Position numbers and translations under genes: made by a program. From an uncultured Bacteroidales bacterium (GTDB lineage Bacteria; Bacteroidota; Bacteroidia; Bacteroidales; Bacteroidaceae), in the NCBI GenBank assembly GCA_902779315.1, contig CACZBC010000001.1:62001-126000 (forward strand): 64,000 bases of DNA. The letters are read 5' to 3'. A model generated the notes under the pieces. The model worked only from the letters and a program-made list of their open reading frames with translations. It was not told where the DNA came from and did no database searches. Shown in pieces: positions 8,587-17,367 of this stretch. How positions within the stretch are numbered: position 1 is the first letter of the stretch; each line of letters begins with the position of its first letter.

Positions 8587-9801
8587 ATGAAGAGTTTTTT
8601 GTTAGATTATTTGGGACGGCATCTGGGTTTTATACAGATGCAGGAAGAACTGAAAAGGTTGTCTCAGCTATATAATAATTATACTGGTAGGAATCTTTTT
8701 ATATATGCTGCTGATGTTAATAAGGCAAGAATGGGGATTGATGTCAGTATGATGCAGGATGATTTCTATATGATAGAAGATATCCTAAGAACAACAGATA
8801 AAGAAACTATTGATTTCTATATTGAGACACCAGGAGGTAGTGGTGAAACCGCAGAGGAGATAGCCAGGTTTCTTCATAAAAAATTTAGGGAAGTTAATTT
8901 TGTTGTAGCAGGTGAGGCAAAGAGTGCGGGAACAATATTGGCCTTATCATGTGATAACCTTTATATGTGTGATACAGGAAGTCTAGGACCCATTGATGCC
9001 CAGGTTAAAATAGGGAGATATACTGCTTCTGCTTATGATTATAAGAAGTGGATTGATGAAAAAATGGAGGAGGCAACCAAGAATGGCCATTTAAATGTAT
9101 TCGATGCTACAATGATAGCTCAAATTTCACCAGGAGAAATAAAGGGCGTGGTTAATTCGCTAGAGTTTGCAAAAGATTTAGTAACGGATTGGCTAGAAAG
9201 GTACAAGTTTAAGAACTGGACAATTAAGGAAACATCCAAGATTCCTGTTACGCCAGAAATTAAAAAGGCTCGTGCCAAAGAAGTTGCAGAGATGCTTTCT
9301 AATCATGAGGATTGGCGCTCACATGGACGATCATTGAAAATAGAAGACCTCGAAGGATTATTAAGAATTGAGAACATTGACGAAGATGTGAAACTATCAG
9401 AAATAGTTCACAGAATAAAAACAATTATTCGAATGATATTTGATGGCTCAACTACATTTAAAATTTTCTTGTGGGAAGGTTCGTTGGTTTCTAGAAATGC
9501 AACTATAGCTAATCCTAATATCCCACAACCTAGACCAATCCCTATGCCTACTCAAAATAATACAATTGAAAAAATTGACATTGAAATAGAATGTCCCAAA
9601 TGCCATAAACGCCATCATGTTCTTGGTTATCCTAATACAACGAGCAATGAAATAAAGAGTAAGAAACTTCCAGTTACTTCAAATATTACGGATGATGAAA
9701 TACTTATATGTGATAATATGAATTGCAACTTTGGTATTGATTTAAAACCAATCAAGTCAAACATAGAAGCGCAAACACATAAAAAGATAACATTTAAATA
9801 A
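8587..9801 (+). CDS. ClpP-fold serine protease, SDH (SDH_sah) family, with zinc-ribbon tail
   Basis: 404 residues. The SppA/ClpP-like core shows FYIETPGGSGETAEEIARF (77-95), the likely nucleophile S113 in AKSAGT, and GSLGPIDAQ (131-139), the pattern of the serine dehydrogenase proteinase family. No signal peptide is seen, so it should act in the cytoplasm. A C-terminal extension has CPKC (336-339) and CDNMNC (375-380), likely a zinc ribbon. It lies 19 bases after the NDT/TIR-like gene. A ClpP-like protease beside a possible NAD-type effector and AbiC-like protein is unusual; targets are unknown. Confidence 0.8.
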   Translation: MKSFLLDYLGRHLGFIQMQEELKRLSQLYNNYTGRNLFIYAADVNKARMGIDVSMMQDDFYMIEDILRTTDKETIDFYIETPGGSGETAEEIARFLHKKFREVNFVVAGEAKSAGTILALSCDNLYMCDTGSLGPIDAQVKIGRYTASAYDYKKWIDEKMEEATKNGHLNVFDATMIAQISPGEIKGVVNSLEFAKDLVTDWLERYKFKNWTIKETSKIPVTPEIKKARAKEVAEMLSNHEDWRSHGRSLKIEDLEGLLRIENIDEDVKLSEIVHRIKTIIRMIFDGSTTFKIFLWEGSLVSRNATIANPNIPQPRPIPMPTQNNTIEKIDIEIECPKCHKRHHVLGYPNTTSNEIKSKKLPVTSNITDDEILICDNMNCNFGIDLKPIKSNIEAQTHKKITFK

Positions 9802-9807
9802 GGTAAT

Positions 9808-9984
9808 ATGGATAATAAGCAAGAAGGCCAAAAATACGAGAACTTTATTGTAGATGTACAAAAAGGCATTTATTCTGAAGCTATTGAAAGATGTGGAATA
9901 GCCAGAACCTCTGCAATATCCGAAGCCGTTGATTTACAGCAAAGAATTGAAGAAGATAATGTAATTCTTTATGGGCTTTCTTAG
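9808..9984 (+). CDS. Small hypothetical protein (58 aa), perhaps 5' half of a broken gene
   Basis: The ATG at 9808 lies 6 bases after the protease stop. The product starts MDNKQEGQKYENF and has a helical, charged sequence ending YGLS. The frame directly following, one base out, reads FLVGKMEKLSERS and continues into the next small frame. The two may therefore be one gene of about 105 residues with a one-base loss near 9975-9982. No family was recognised. Confidence 0.45.
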   Translation: MDNKQEGQKYENFIVDVQKGIYSEAIERCGIARTSAISEAVDLQQRIEEDNVILYGLS

Positions 9985-9992
9985 TCGGTAAG

Positions 9993-10127
9993 ATGGAGAA
10001 GCTTTCCGAAAGGTCAAAAAACCTTGAAGAAGAAATTTCTCCGTTATATGATTCGGTTGCTGATATCACTGAAAAATTGGAGCATGCAGTTTATGTTGAT
10101 GACAATGGACCATGTGACGATAAATAA
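9993..10127 (+). CDS. Small hypothetical protein (44 aa), perhaps 3' half of the same gene
   Basis: Starts MEKLSERSKNLEEEI and ends CDDK: a short acidic helical protein. It begins 8 bases after the stop of the 58-aa frame, in a different frame. The frame is open further upstream (WAFLVGK before the Met), which supports either a frameshifted single gene or an overlapping second gene. Confidence 0.4.
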   Translation: MEKLSERSKNLEEEISPLYDSVADITEKLEHAVYVDDNGPCDDK

Positions 10128-10155
10128 GAACTTCCAATCAACATGAATTTTTAAG

Positions 10156-11250
10156 ATGAAAAGAAATTTCACGAAGATTTTCAAGAGTGGAAGTGATGGA
10201 ACAAACTATTGGCCATTGATATTATTATCAATAGGTGTCATTGGTTTGTATGCATTGAGTTGGTGGTGGCTTTCATGTTCTTTTCATGATTCAGAGAAAC
10301 AAGGGCAGTTTGGCGACCAGTTTGGAGCTGTTAATGCACTTTTCTCAGGTCTGGCTTTTGCGGGTTTAATATTTACTATCATTCTTCAGAAGAAGGAACT
10401 TGCACTTCAACGCGAAGAATTGACACAGACCCGTGAAGAACTAAAAGGTCAGAAAGAACAAATGTCAGAGCAAAATGATACGCTTAAAATTCAGCGTTTC
10501 GAAAATCTCTTCTATAATATGCTTAATTTACAGCAGAAGATAGTTGATGGCTTGCGTTATGACTATTATGATGAAGAGTACGTAACCGTAGCACTTGATG
10601 GAGGTGGAGCGACAACAGATAAGAAAAAGGTAAAAAGAGAAGTTGTGGGTCGTGATGTCTTTCGATATATGTTTGAAAAAATAGATTTATCTTCATTAAC
10701 ACCTCAGGTTATAGGCTATAAATTGTATCTAAGAGTATTTGGCATGAAGGAGTATGACGAGACCTTAGTTCCAACATATTTTGATCATTATTTTTTACAT
10801 CTATATAAGATTATGCAATTTGTGGATTCTTACGACTTAGATTATAATGTATCATATGAATATATGTCTTTATTGAGAGGAACATTATCTCGTTATGAGT
10901 TAGTCTGGATATACTATAATACATTGAATCCCCAATTCAATGCTTCTAAACAATTAATAGAGAAATATTCTTTACTGAAACATTTACGAAGCTATTTGTT
11001 AAGTTTCACCCTTGAACATAGTCAATATTGTGAGAATAGAGGAATAACAAGTGATGATGTAAAAAACAATCATTTTGATTTAAACGACTTTCCATTTTAT
11101 CTAACAGATAACGTTAAGGAAACTGACAAATATTACTTGTCTGCTTTTTGGGAGAAGACTGAAATAGATAAAGGTAAAGATTATTTACAAAGATGGCGAG
11201 CATTTATAGATTTGAAAACAGAATCTGAAGTAAAACCTGCAAGTTATTAA
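10156..11250 (+). CDS. Putative phage abortive infection protein, AbiC-like (putAbiC)
   Basis: 364 residues. Two N-terminal TM helices (about 19-39 and 58-78) carry FGDQFGAVNALFSGLAFAG between and within them, followed by a coiled coil (about 80-112, repeats of REEL/KEQ) and RFENLFYNMLNL. This order is typical of the putative AbiC family, whose founder aborts phage infection in Lactococcus. The remainder is a helical cytoplasmic region. It ends the AT-rich cassette that starts at 7415. Whether it acts alone or with the upstream protease and NDT/TIR-like protein is unknown. Confidence 0.78.
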   Translation: MKRNFTKIFKSGSDGTNYWPLILLSIGVIGLYALSWWWLSCSFHDSEKQGQFGDQFGAVNALFSGLAFAGLIFTIILQKKELALQREELTQTREELKGQKEQMSEQNDTLKIQRFENLFYNMLNLQQKIVDGLRYDYYDEEYVTVALDGGGATTDKKKVKREVVGRDVFRYMFEKIDLSSLTPQVIGYKLYLRVFGMKEYDETLVPTYFDHYFLHLYKIMQFVDSYDLDYNVSYEYMSLLRGTLSRYELVWIYYNTLNPQFNASKQLIEKYSLLKHLRSYLLSFTLEHSQYCENRGITSDDVKNNHFDLNDFPFYLTDNVKETDKYYLSAFWEKTEIDKGKDYLQRWRAFIDLKTESEVKPASY

Positions 11251-11324
11251 GATAGAGCAACGAACAAACCTAACATGATAAGATAAGGGAAAAACATGCT
11301 TGTCTGCAGGAAGAAAAATAAATT

Positions 11325-11407
11325 CTCAACTGTCAATTATCTTCCGCGACTGCATTCGCGCCTTGCTACTAGAGTATGCAAGAACTTCAACTATCAACTG
11401 TCAACTA
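11325..11407 (+). repeat. 7-bp tandem repeats TCAACTG/TCAACTA (two clusters)
   Basis: TCAACTG-TCAATTA at 11325-11338 and TCAACTA-TCAACTG-TCAACTA at 11387-11407, with exact 7-bp period. They lie between the AbiC-like gene and the true start of the second flippase. The flippase frame is open through them, so the long upstream extension of that frame is probably not coding. Confidence 0.8.
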
Positions 11408-11425
11408 TTAAACTCTATAATCGAA

Positions 11426-12877
11426 ATGCCACAAACGAATCTAAAGAAAAAGGCTGCATCAGGAATGGTATGGACAGCATTGCAGAGATACTCTATAATG
11501 ATTATCCAGTTCATTTCCGGGATTATTCTTGCTCGATTGCTTACTCCACATGACTATGGCTGCATAGGTATGCTTACCATTTTCATGGTATTGGCAGAAT
11601 CTTTCATAGATGGAGGTTTCGGTTCTGCATTGATACAAAAGAAACGGCCTACGCAGGTCGACTATTCCACCATCTTTTTCTGGAATTTGGGAATGTCGGT
11701 ATTGTTGTATGCGGTTTTGTATTTCTCTGCTCCGGCAATAGCACGTTTTTATAATACCCCGCTTTTGCGTGATGTGTTGAGAGTGCAAGGTATTATCCTG
11801 TTCATCTCCGCATTTAATATCGTACAAAGAAACCAACTGCAGAAGAAGCTGAACTTTAAGGTATTGTCGATGGTTACTATATTGACCTCTATCACTTCTC
11901 TGACAGTTACCATTTTGATGGCTTACCTCGGTTATGGAGTATGGTCATTAGTTGCTCAGCATATTTTGACCGCTCTTATTCCTGCGTTATTTTTTTGGTT
12001 CCATATCAAATGGCGTCCTCAGTTGGTGTTTTCATGGCAGTCATTCCGTGAGTTGTTTAGCTTTGGATTCTACATGTTCCTAACCAATCTGCTTAATCAG
12101 TTTGGTCATCAGATTCAGGGATTATTGATAGGTCGTTTCTATAATGCGACCACCATGGGTTTTTATTCAAAAGCAAATGCCACAGAGAGATTGGCATCAC
12201 AAAGTATATCGCGGGTTATGACACAAGTAACTTATCCACTTTACGCAGAGGTACAAGATGACAAGGAAAGGCTCTCAAACATGATTAAGCGAATTACTAT
12301 GACCCTTTCATACATCACTTTTCCTTTTCTATTCATCTTGTTGCTTTGTGCAAAACCGATATTCGTAATTTTGTATTCAGAGCGATGGTTAGATAGTGTG
12401 CCATACTTTCAAGTACTTTGTATTGCCGGTTTGGCTTATAGTTTACAATCGGTAAACTATCAATCCATATCTGCTATAGGAAGAAGTCAGACATTATTTG
12501 TTTGGACTTTCGTTAAAAGAATAATGGGAATTGTGTTTGTTGTTGCTGGTTTGTTGATAGCGGGGATGAAAGGGCTGTTGGTAGGTATGGTCATTAACGC
12601 GTGGTTCTCTTATGCTGTAAATATTGGTATGGTTTCAAAGTATATAGGATATAGATGGTGGAACCAGCTAAAAGATATTATGCCAGTTATGATTGTGTCC
12701 ATGGTAGCGGCACTTGTTAGTTATGGAGTCGGCATGCTCTTCAACTTCTCTATGTACGTAGATGGCGTAATAAAAGTATCAGTGTATGCAATTTTATATG
12801 TAGGATGGTCTTATTTCTTTAAACCCGAAGTAGGTAACTATTTAAGAACAATTCTTATAAATTTAAAAAAGAAATAG
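11426..12877 (+). CDS. Polysaccharide flippase, MOP superfamily (WzxC-like), second copy
   Basis: 483 residues from the ATG at 11426 (MPQTNLKKKAASGMVWT), which gives the usual N-terminus of this family; the open frame to 11300 runs through 7-bp repeats and is rejected. LARLLTPHDYGCIGM and the many membrane segments mark an oligosaccharide flippase. It opens the main capsule locus after the AT-rich cassette. It is of a different subfamily from the flippase at 4045, so the two probably export different repeat units. Confidence 0.88.
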   Translation: MPQTNLKKKAASGMVWTALQRYSIMIIQFISGIILARLLTPHDYGCIGMLTIFMVLAESFIDGGFGSALIQKKRPTQVDYSTIFFWNLGMSVLLYAVLYFSAPAIARFYNTPLLRDVLRVQGIILFISAFNIVQRNQLQKKLNFKVLSMVTILTSITSLTVTILMAYLGYGVWSLVAQHILTALIPALFFWFHIKWRPQLVFSWQSFRELFSFGFYMFLTNLLNQFGHQIQGLLIGRFYNATTMGFYSKANATERLASQSISRVMTQVTYPLYAEVQDDKERLSNMIKRITMTLSYITFPFLFILLLCAKPIFVILYSERWLDSVPYFQVLCIAGLAYSLQSVNYQSISAIGRSQTLFVWTFVKRIMGIVFVVAGLLIAGMKGLLVGMVINAWFSYAVNIGMVSKYIGYRWWNQLKDIMPVMIVSMVAALVSYGVGMLFNFSMYVDGVIKVSVYAILYVGWSYFFKPEVGNYLRTILINLKKK

Positions 12878-12907
12878 AAGTTTTAATCAAATAAATCAAA
12901 TAAAGAT

Positions 12908-13474
12908 ATGGGAATATTAGGAAAACTAAAAGTATGGGTAATGGATCTGCTTTTAATTAGTAATCTTGACAGAAAGGCGGAAAGAGAATTCCAAAAAATG
13001 CGTCGAATTAATGAAAGAGGTGGATTCCTAAATAAATATAGAGCAATGAGAATTGAGAATAAGCTCAAGTTAAAGTATGGGCTATGTATTGATTGTTCTG
13101 TAAAGATAGGTGAAAATTTCCAGATTCGTCATCCTTTTGGAATAATAATTGGTCGAACTGCAGAAATCGGTGACAATTGCAAAGTCTATCCGTATTTTTG
13201 TGCAATGGCTGCTATTAAGGGAGACTCGGAACTAAATAAACATCATATTCGTCGTCATCCAAAAATTGGGAATGACTGTATATTGGGAGGTAAAGCGACG
13301 GTCATTGGTCCAATTACAATTGGTGATGATGTTACCATCGGTGCTTGCGCCATCGTCACCAAAGACGTCCCCTCCCATAGTGTGGTGAAAGGCTTGAACC
13401 AGGTACGCCCGAAGTGCATTGATGAAATTCCTGAAAAATATCGGAAAGAATTGGAGAATTATTGCAATGGATAA
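12908..13474 (+). CDS. Serine acetyltransferase-like hexapeptide-repeat acyltransferase
   Basis: 188 residues. The left-handed beta-helix pattern appears as VKIGENFQIRH, IGRTAEIGDN and ITIGDDVTIGACAIVTKDVP; PFGIIIG and the HPKIGNDC region resemble serine O-acetyltransferases. In a capsule locus such proteins usually acetylate a sugar or amino group. It overlaps the following cytidylyltransferase gene by 8 bases, implying coupling. The acceptor is unknown. Confidence 0.8.
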   Translation: MGILGKLKVWVMDLLLISNLDRKAEREFQKMRRINERGGFLNKYRAMRIENKLKLKYGLCIDCSVKIGENFQIRHPFGIIIGRTAEIGDNCKVYPYFCAMAAIKGDSELNKHHIRRHPKIGNDCILGGKATVIGPITIGDDVTIGACAIVTKDVPSHSVVKGLNQVRPKCIDEIPEKYRKELENYCNG

Positions 13475-13922
13475 ACTGAAAGAAATGAAAGAAATGAAGA
13501 AATTTAAAATTGGTTATACTCAAGGAGTATATGATATGTTTCATATAGGACATCTTAATCTGATTAATAAGGCTAAGGAACAGTGTGATTATCTGATTGT
13601 TGGTGTTAATTCAGACGAGTTGGTTCAATCCTATAAGCATAAAGATACTGTGATTAATGAACTAGATCGTGCTGAAATTGTTCGTAATATAAAAGCAGTT
13701 GACGAATGCATGATTGTTGATACTCTTGATAAATTGGATTTGTTGAAGACAATAAAATTTGATGCCATCTTTATTGGTGATGACTGGTATGGTAATCCAC
13801 GATGGATGCAGACAAAGAAGAATCTTGCAAAATTGGGAGTAGATGTAGTATTTCTTCCCCATACAGACGGAATTTCGTCAACGATGTTGAAGCCGGAATC
13901 TGATAAAAAAGTAGAGGATTAA
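13467..13922 (+). CDS. Glycerol-3-phosphate cytidylyltransferase-like protein (TagD family)
   Basis: About 151 residues from the ATG at 13467, with GGAG ten bases upstream; ATGs at 13419 and 13497 are alternatives. The nucleotidyltransferase motif HIGH occurs in YDMFHIGHLNL and the C-terminal signature appears as HTDGISST (family RTxGISTT). It would make CDP-glycerol from CTP and glycerol 3-phosphate. The next gene belongs to the CDP-glycerol glycerophosphotransferase family, so the pair likely adds glycerol phosphate to the capsule. Confidence 0.85.
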   Translation: MDKLKEMKEMKKFKIGYTQGVYDMFHIGHLNLINKAKEQCDYLIVGVNSDELVQSYKHKDTVINELDRAEIVRNIKAVDECMIVDTLDKLDLLKTIKFDAIFIGDDWYGNPRWMQTKKNLAKLGVDVVFLPHTDGISSTMLKPESDKKVED

Positions 13923-13926
13923 TAGT

Positions 13927-15150
13927 ATGCAGTCAGTTAGGGATTTTATTTCACAAAATGGCTTGAAAGGCTTTTTCTCTGTATTATTACATCGCTTGAT
14001 AGACAGAGTGTTTGTTTTCTGTATAAAAAAAGTATACTCGGTAGATGAATCTTTAATTATTCTAAAAAGTACGCCAGATTATTCGGATAATGCAAGGGCT
14101 CTGGCTGAATACATGGTAAAAAATGGATATACAGATAAATATAAGATATATTTTGAAGTAGGTAATTTGGAATATTATAAGAATCGAATAGAGGGTGTTA
14201 CTTTTATTTCAAGTAAGATGGGATGTCATTATTTCTCTTATTTGCGTTTGATTTTTACTGCTAAATATTTAATGTGCACCCATAATCTAATTACAAATAA
14301 AATACATGCCCAAAAAGACCAATGTATAGTAAGATTATGGCATGGATGTGGCTATAAAACAAGAATGCAACCTGAAAGGAAAAAAGCTAAGACATTTGAT
14401 GTGGCTCTTGTGTCAGGTCCTTTGTTTGTTAAGATTAAGGCGGAGTTTTGGAATGTTGATGAAGAATACATTCTACCTATAGGATATCCACGATACGATT
14501 GGCTTAAATCAAAGGATAATGATGCCCTAAAATTAATCGATTCATTTAAAATGAATGAAAATACAAAAGTCGTAATGTGGATGCCAACATATCGAAAAAA
14601 TAAATATGATCGATCCACATTTAATTATATTAAAATCACACAATTTCCCATTATATATGACTTAGATAGTTGGAAAGAACTTGATAGTTGTTGTGCGAGA
14701 AATAATATTGTTATTTTGGTAAAACTTCATCCGTATCAGGAGGATTATTCAATCCCATTTGATACATTTACAAATATTAAAGAAATTAAAAATGATTTAT
14801 TTGAGAAGATGAATATTCCTATGTACAAATTCATAGGTGTAACTGACGCATTAATCTCAGATTATTCTTCAATTGCAATTGATTATCTGATTGTTGATAA
14901 ACCAATTGCATTTACCTTGGATTCTTACGAAGAAGAAAAGAAAACAAGGAAGTTTATTTTTGATGATATTCGTGAATATATGCCAGGACATCATTTGTAT
15001 AATATCACAGATATGGAATATTTTATAGATGATATTTCCAAGGGCAATGATACTTATAAAGATAAAAGAAGACAGATGTATGATATGTGTATAGCATCTT
15101 CTGATAACTATTGTAAATCAGTTTTGGATAAATTAGGAATAACGATATAG
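13927..15150 (+). CDS. CDP-glycerol glycerophosphotransferase family protein (TagB/TagF-like)
   Basis: 407 residues. Motifs of the family are visible: RLWHGCGYKTRM, MWMPTYRKN, LVKLHP and LISDYSSIAIDYL. Enzymes of this family transfer glycerol phosphate or polymerise it, as in Gram-positive teichoic acids. It starts 4 bases after the cytidylyltransferase stop. In this Gram-negative setting it probably adds glycerol phosphate substituents to a capsule repeat. The gene is AT-rich compared with the cluster at 1-7 kb. Confidence 0.85.
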   Translation: MQSVRDFISQNGLKGFFSVLLHRLIDRVFVFCIKKVYSVDESLIILKSTPDYSDNARALAEYMVKNGYTDKYKIYFEVGNLEYYKNRIEGVTFISSKMGCHYFSYLRLIFTAKYLMCTHNLITNKIHAQKDQCIVRLWHGCGYKTRMQPERKKAKTFDVALVSGPLFVKIKAEFWNVDEEYILPIGYPRYDWLKSKDNDALKLIDSFKMNENTKVVMWMPTYRKNKYDRSTFNYIKITQFPIIYDLDSWKELDSCCARNNIVILVKLHPYQEDYSIPFDTFTNIKEIKNDLFEKMNIPMYKFIGVTDALISDYSSIAIDYLIVDKPIAFTLDSYEEEKKTRKFIFDDIREYMPGHHLYNITDMEYFIDDISKGNDTYKDKRRQMYDMCIASSDNYCKSVLDKLGITI

Positions 15151-15354
15151 GTCCCATGACACGAACTGAAGTAATGCTGATAAGTATCACAACAATTATT
15201 ATTTAACGATATTGGGATTAAGTGCTTCAGAGCGGAAAATGATTATGGATTATATTAAGGACAAATGTCATTGTGTTTTTATAACAACTAAGTTTTGTTT
15301 TAAATAAAAACGTAAACTGAACTTTTTATCAAATAAAGTAATCATTCAAAACAA
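15151..15354. other. Non-coding gap
   Basis: About 200 AT-rich bases. Only very short frames occur, such as a 22-codon one at 15239. No promoter or terminator could be supported. Confidence 0.4.
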
Positions 15355-16293
15355 ATGATAATTCGGAATAATGTGCCAATATATGATATCTGTTGGCTCA
15401 ATCATGCTAAAGGTGGAATAATCGGCGCCTATTATGAACCAGAAAACAAAGAAGAACTGGTTAAACTATGCCGTTCTTTATATAATGAACGGAAAAACTT
15501 TGATGTGATTGGCCACACCTCCAATATATATTTCCTACCCAGTTATAGCGTAGATATAATGATATCTACTAGGAAGGTGAAGAATCTGGAAGTACAAGAA
15601 GATTTTATAATTGCTGATTGCGGTGTGCCAGTTTCAAGTTTAGCTCGCCAAATGGTTAATGATGGCATAATGGGATTTGAAGGACTTATTGATCTGCCAG
15701 GAACTGTAGCTGCATCAGTCTATGGCAATGCTTCTTGCTATGGTTGTAGTATCAATGCTTTATTGGAGAGTTTTGAACTTTTGCGTTACGATGGGAAAAT
15801 AGCTGTTTTAAAGATAGAAGACTTAAAACTTTCTCATCGAACATCATCTTTGAAATGCGGTGAGCTACAGGGGGTGATTATTTCCGTTAAACTTCGTAAA
15901 AAACAAGGCGATGTTAACCTGTTAAAACAGCAAGCGGAGAAGATACATCAAACCCGAAAATTATCCCAACCTGGTCCTAAAGACAATTTGGGTAGTATAT
16001 ATTATTCTACAGGATCCTGGAAAGTATATAGTTATATTCCCAGATTCATAGTAAGGTGCTACTCCCTTTTTCTAAAAATTCTAGGTAATACTACTGAAAA
16101 AAGAATGCAGAAAAACAAAAAATTATTTTTTTCTATTCTTGGAATTACTGAGTTATTACCTTACGTTCATGATTGGAATAGATATATTTGGAAAGATGAA
16201 AAATCACATGAATTATTTTGGGAATACCATAAAATACATCAAAAATTATTTAAGAACAGTAAATTCGAAATAGTGATTAAAGGATTAACGTGA
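15355..16293 (+). CDS. MurB-like FAD-binding oxidoreductase (paralogue in capsule locus)
   Basis: 312 residues. GHTSNIYFLP, GFEGLIDLPGTVAASVYGNA, YG and SHRTSSLK correspond to the FAD-binding and active-site region of UDP-N-acetylenolpyruvoylglucosamine reductase (consensus GIPGTVGGAVYMNAGAYG and YRxS). The sequence is diverged and the C-terminal third is different. It is followed by two pyruvyltransferase-family genes, so it may act on an enolpyruvyl or related sugar precursor; that link is inference. It is unlikely to be the housekeeping murB. Confidence 0.75.
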   Translation: MIIRNNVPIYDICWLNHAKGGIIGAYYEPENKEELVKLCRSLYNERKNFDVIGHTSNIYFLPSYSVDIMISTRKVKNLEVQEDFIIADCGVPVSSLARQMVNDGIMGFEGLIDLPGTVAASVYGNASCYGCSINALLESFELLRYDGKIAVLKIEDLKLSHRTSSLKCGELQGVIISVKLRKKQGDVNLLKQQAEKIHQTRKLSQPGPKDNLGSIYYSTGSWKVYSYIPRFIVRCYSLFLKILGNTTEKRMQKNKKLFFSILGITELLPYVHDWNRYIWKDEKSHELFWEYHKIHQKLFKNSKFEIVIKGLT

Positions 16294-16321
16294 ATATCCT
16301 TACATTTTATCGTATCTTGTT

Positions 16322-17359
16322 ATGAAAGTCCTGCTTCTTACAATATGGCATGTTGCCAATTATGGTGCTGAGATGCAGACCTATGCTACGGTTAAAGCAC
16401 TTAGGAAACTTGGGCATGAGGTTTTGGTTCTCGACTATCGCTTAACGGAGAACCATGGAATAAAAGCCAGACTGATTGAAAGTCTTATACATTTTACCCC
16501 AGCATATCGAAAGTTCAATGCTTTTTGGAGTAAAAACATCCCCTCAACAAAACATTATAAAGATGCAATCGAATTGAGGCATAACCTTCCTGATGCTGAT
16601 GTATATATGGTCGGTAGCGACCAGGTATGGAACCCTGCAATTACAAAAGACAGATGCCTCGATTATTTCCTTTCCTTTGTTCCAGAACATAAACGAAGAG
16701 TCGCATATGCGTCAAGCATCGGAGTATCCGAGTGGACGACAGATAGGACTTTAACAACAGAAATTGCAACTCAGTTATCGAAGTTTGAGATGATTAGTTG
16801 TCGTGAATCCGATGGTGTGAAAGTGTTAAAAGACATCTTTGACATAGATGCTGTCCATGTAGTCGATCCGACTCTCCTGTTTGCTGACTATTCTGAATTA
16901 ACAGGTAATACCAGACAAAAGCAAACTTTCGTTTATTATCCGCTGTTTGGAGGAAAAGAAATGGAAGATTTATGTAAATCCACTGCCTCAAAACTAGGAT
17001 TGAGGTATGTTAATAATAATCCGCAAAAGACATGGCTCAGAGGCAGGACATGGAATCGATTGTCAGTTCAGGAATGGTTGAGAAACCTTGCTGAAGCAGA
17101 GTTTGTCGCTACACAGTCCTTTCATGGAACAGCATTCAGTATTATTAACAATAAACAATTCTTTACAGTATATAATGGCAGCAAAGTTTCGCGTATTGCC
17201 AACCTTCTTGATGCATTAGGTATTAGGGAGAGGCTTTTCCCAACAGTCGAGGCTGCATTAGATGCCAGACCATGGGAAACCCCGATTAATTATGATGAAG
17301 TAAATACTCGTCTTCATCTTTTACGAAAGACGTCTTGGGATTTCCTAAAACGTATTTAA
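16322..17359 (+). CDS. Polysaccharide pyruvyl transferase family protein (first copy)
   Basis: 345 residues. MKVLLLTIWHVANYGAEMQ at the start, DVYMVGSDQVWNP near 100 and QSFHGTAFSIINNK near 265 are typical of the CsaB/WcaK-like family. Members add pyruvate ketals to sugars, though many capsule-cluster relatives have unknown chemistry. It lies 8 bases before the GT4 gene. A family relative and an Fe-S protein follow at 18587-21024. Confidence 0.82.
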   Translation: MKVLLLTIWHVANYGAEMQTYATVKALRKLGHEVLVLDYRLTENHGIKARLIESLIHFTPAYRKFNAFWSKNIPSTKHYKDAIELRHNLPDADVYMVGSDQVWNPAITKDRCLDYFLSFVPEHKRRVAYASSIGVSEWTTDRTLTTEIATQLSKFEMISCRESDGVKVLKDIFDIDAVHVVDPTLLFADYSELTGNTRQKQTFVYYPLFGGKEMEDLCKSTASKLGLRYVNNNPQKTWLRGRTWNRLSVQEWLRNLAEAEFVATQSFHGTAFSIINNKQFFTVYNGSKVSRIANLLDALGIRERLFPTVEAALDARPWETPINYDEVNTRLHLLRKTSWDFLKRI

Positions 17360-17367
17360 TCCTATTT

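Noticed and set aside
11300..11425. N-terminal extension of the second flippase
   Set aside because: The extra 42 codons run through TCAACTG repeats and add no family-like sequence; the ATG at 11426 gives the normal start.
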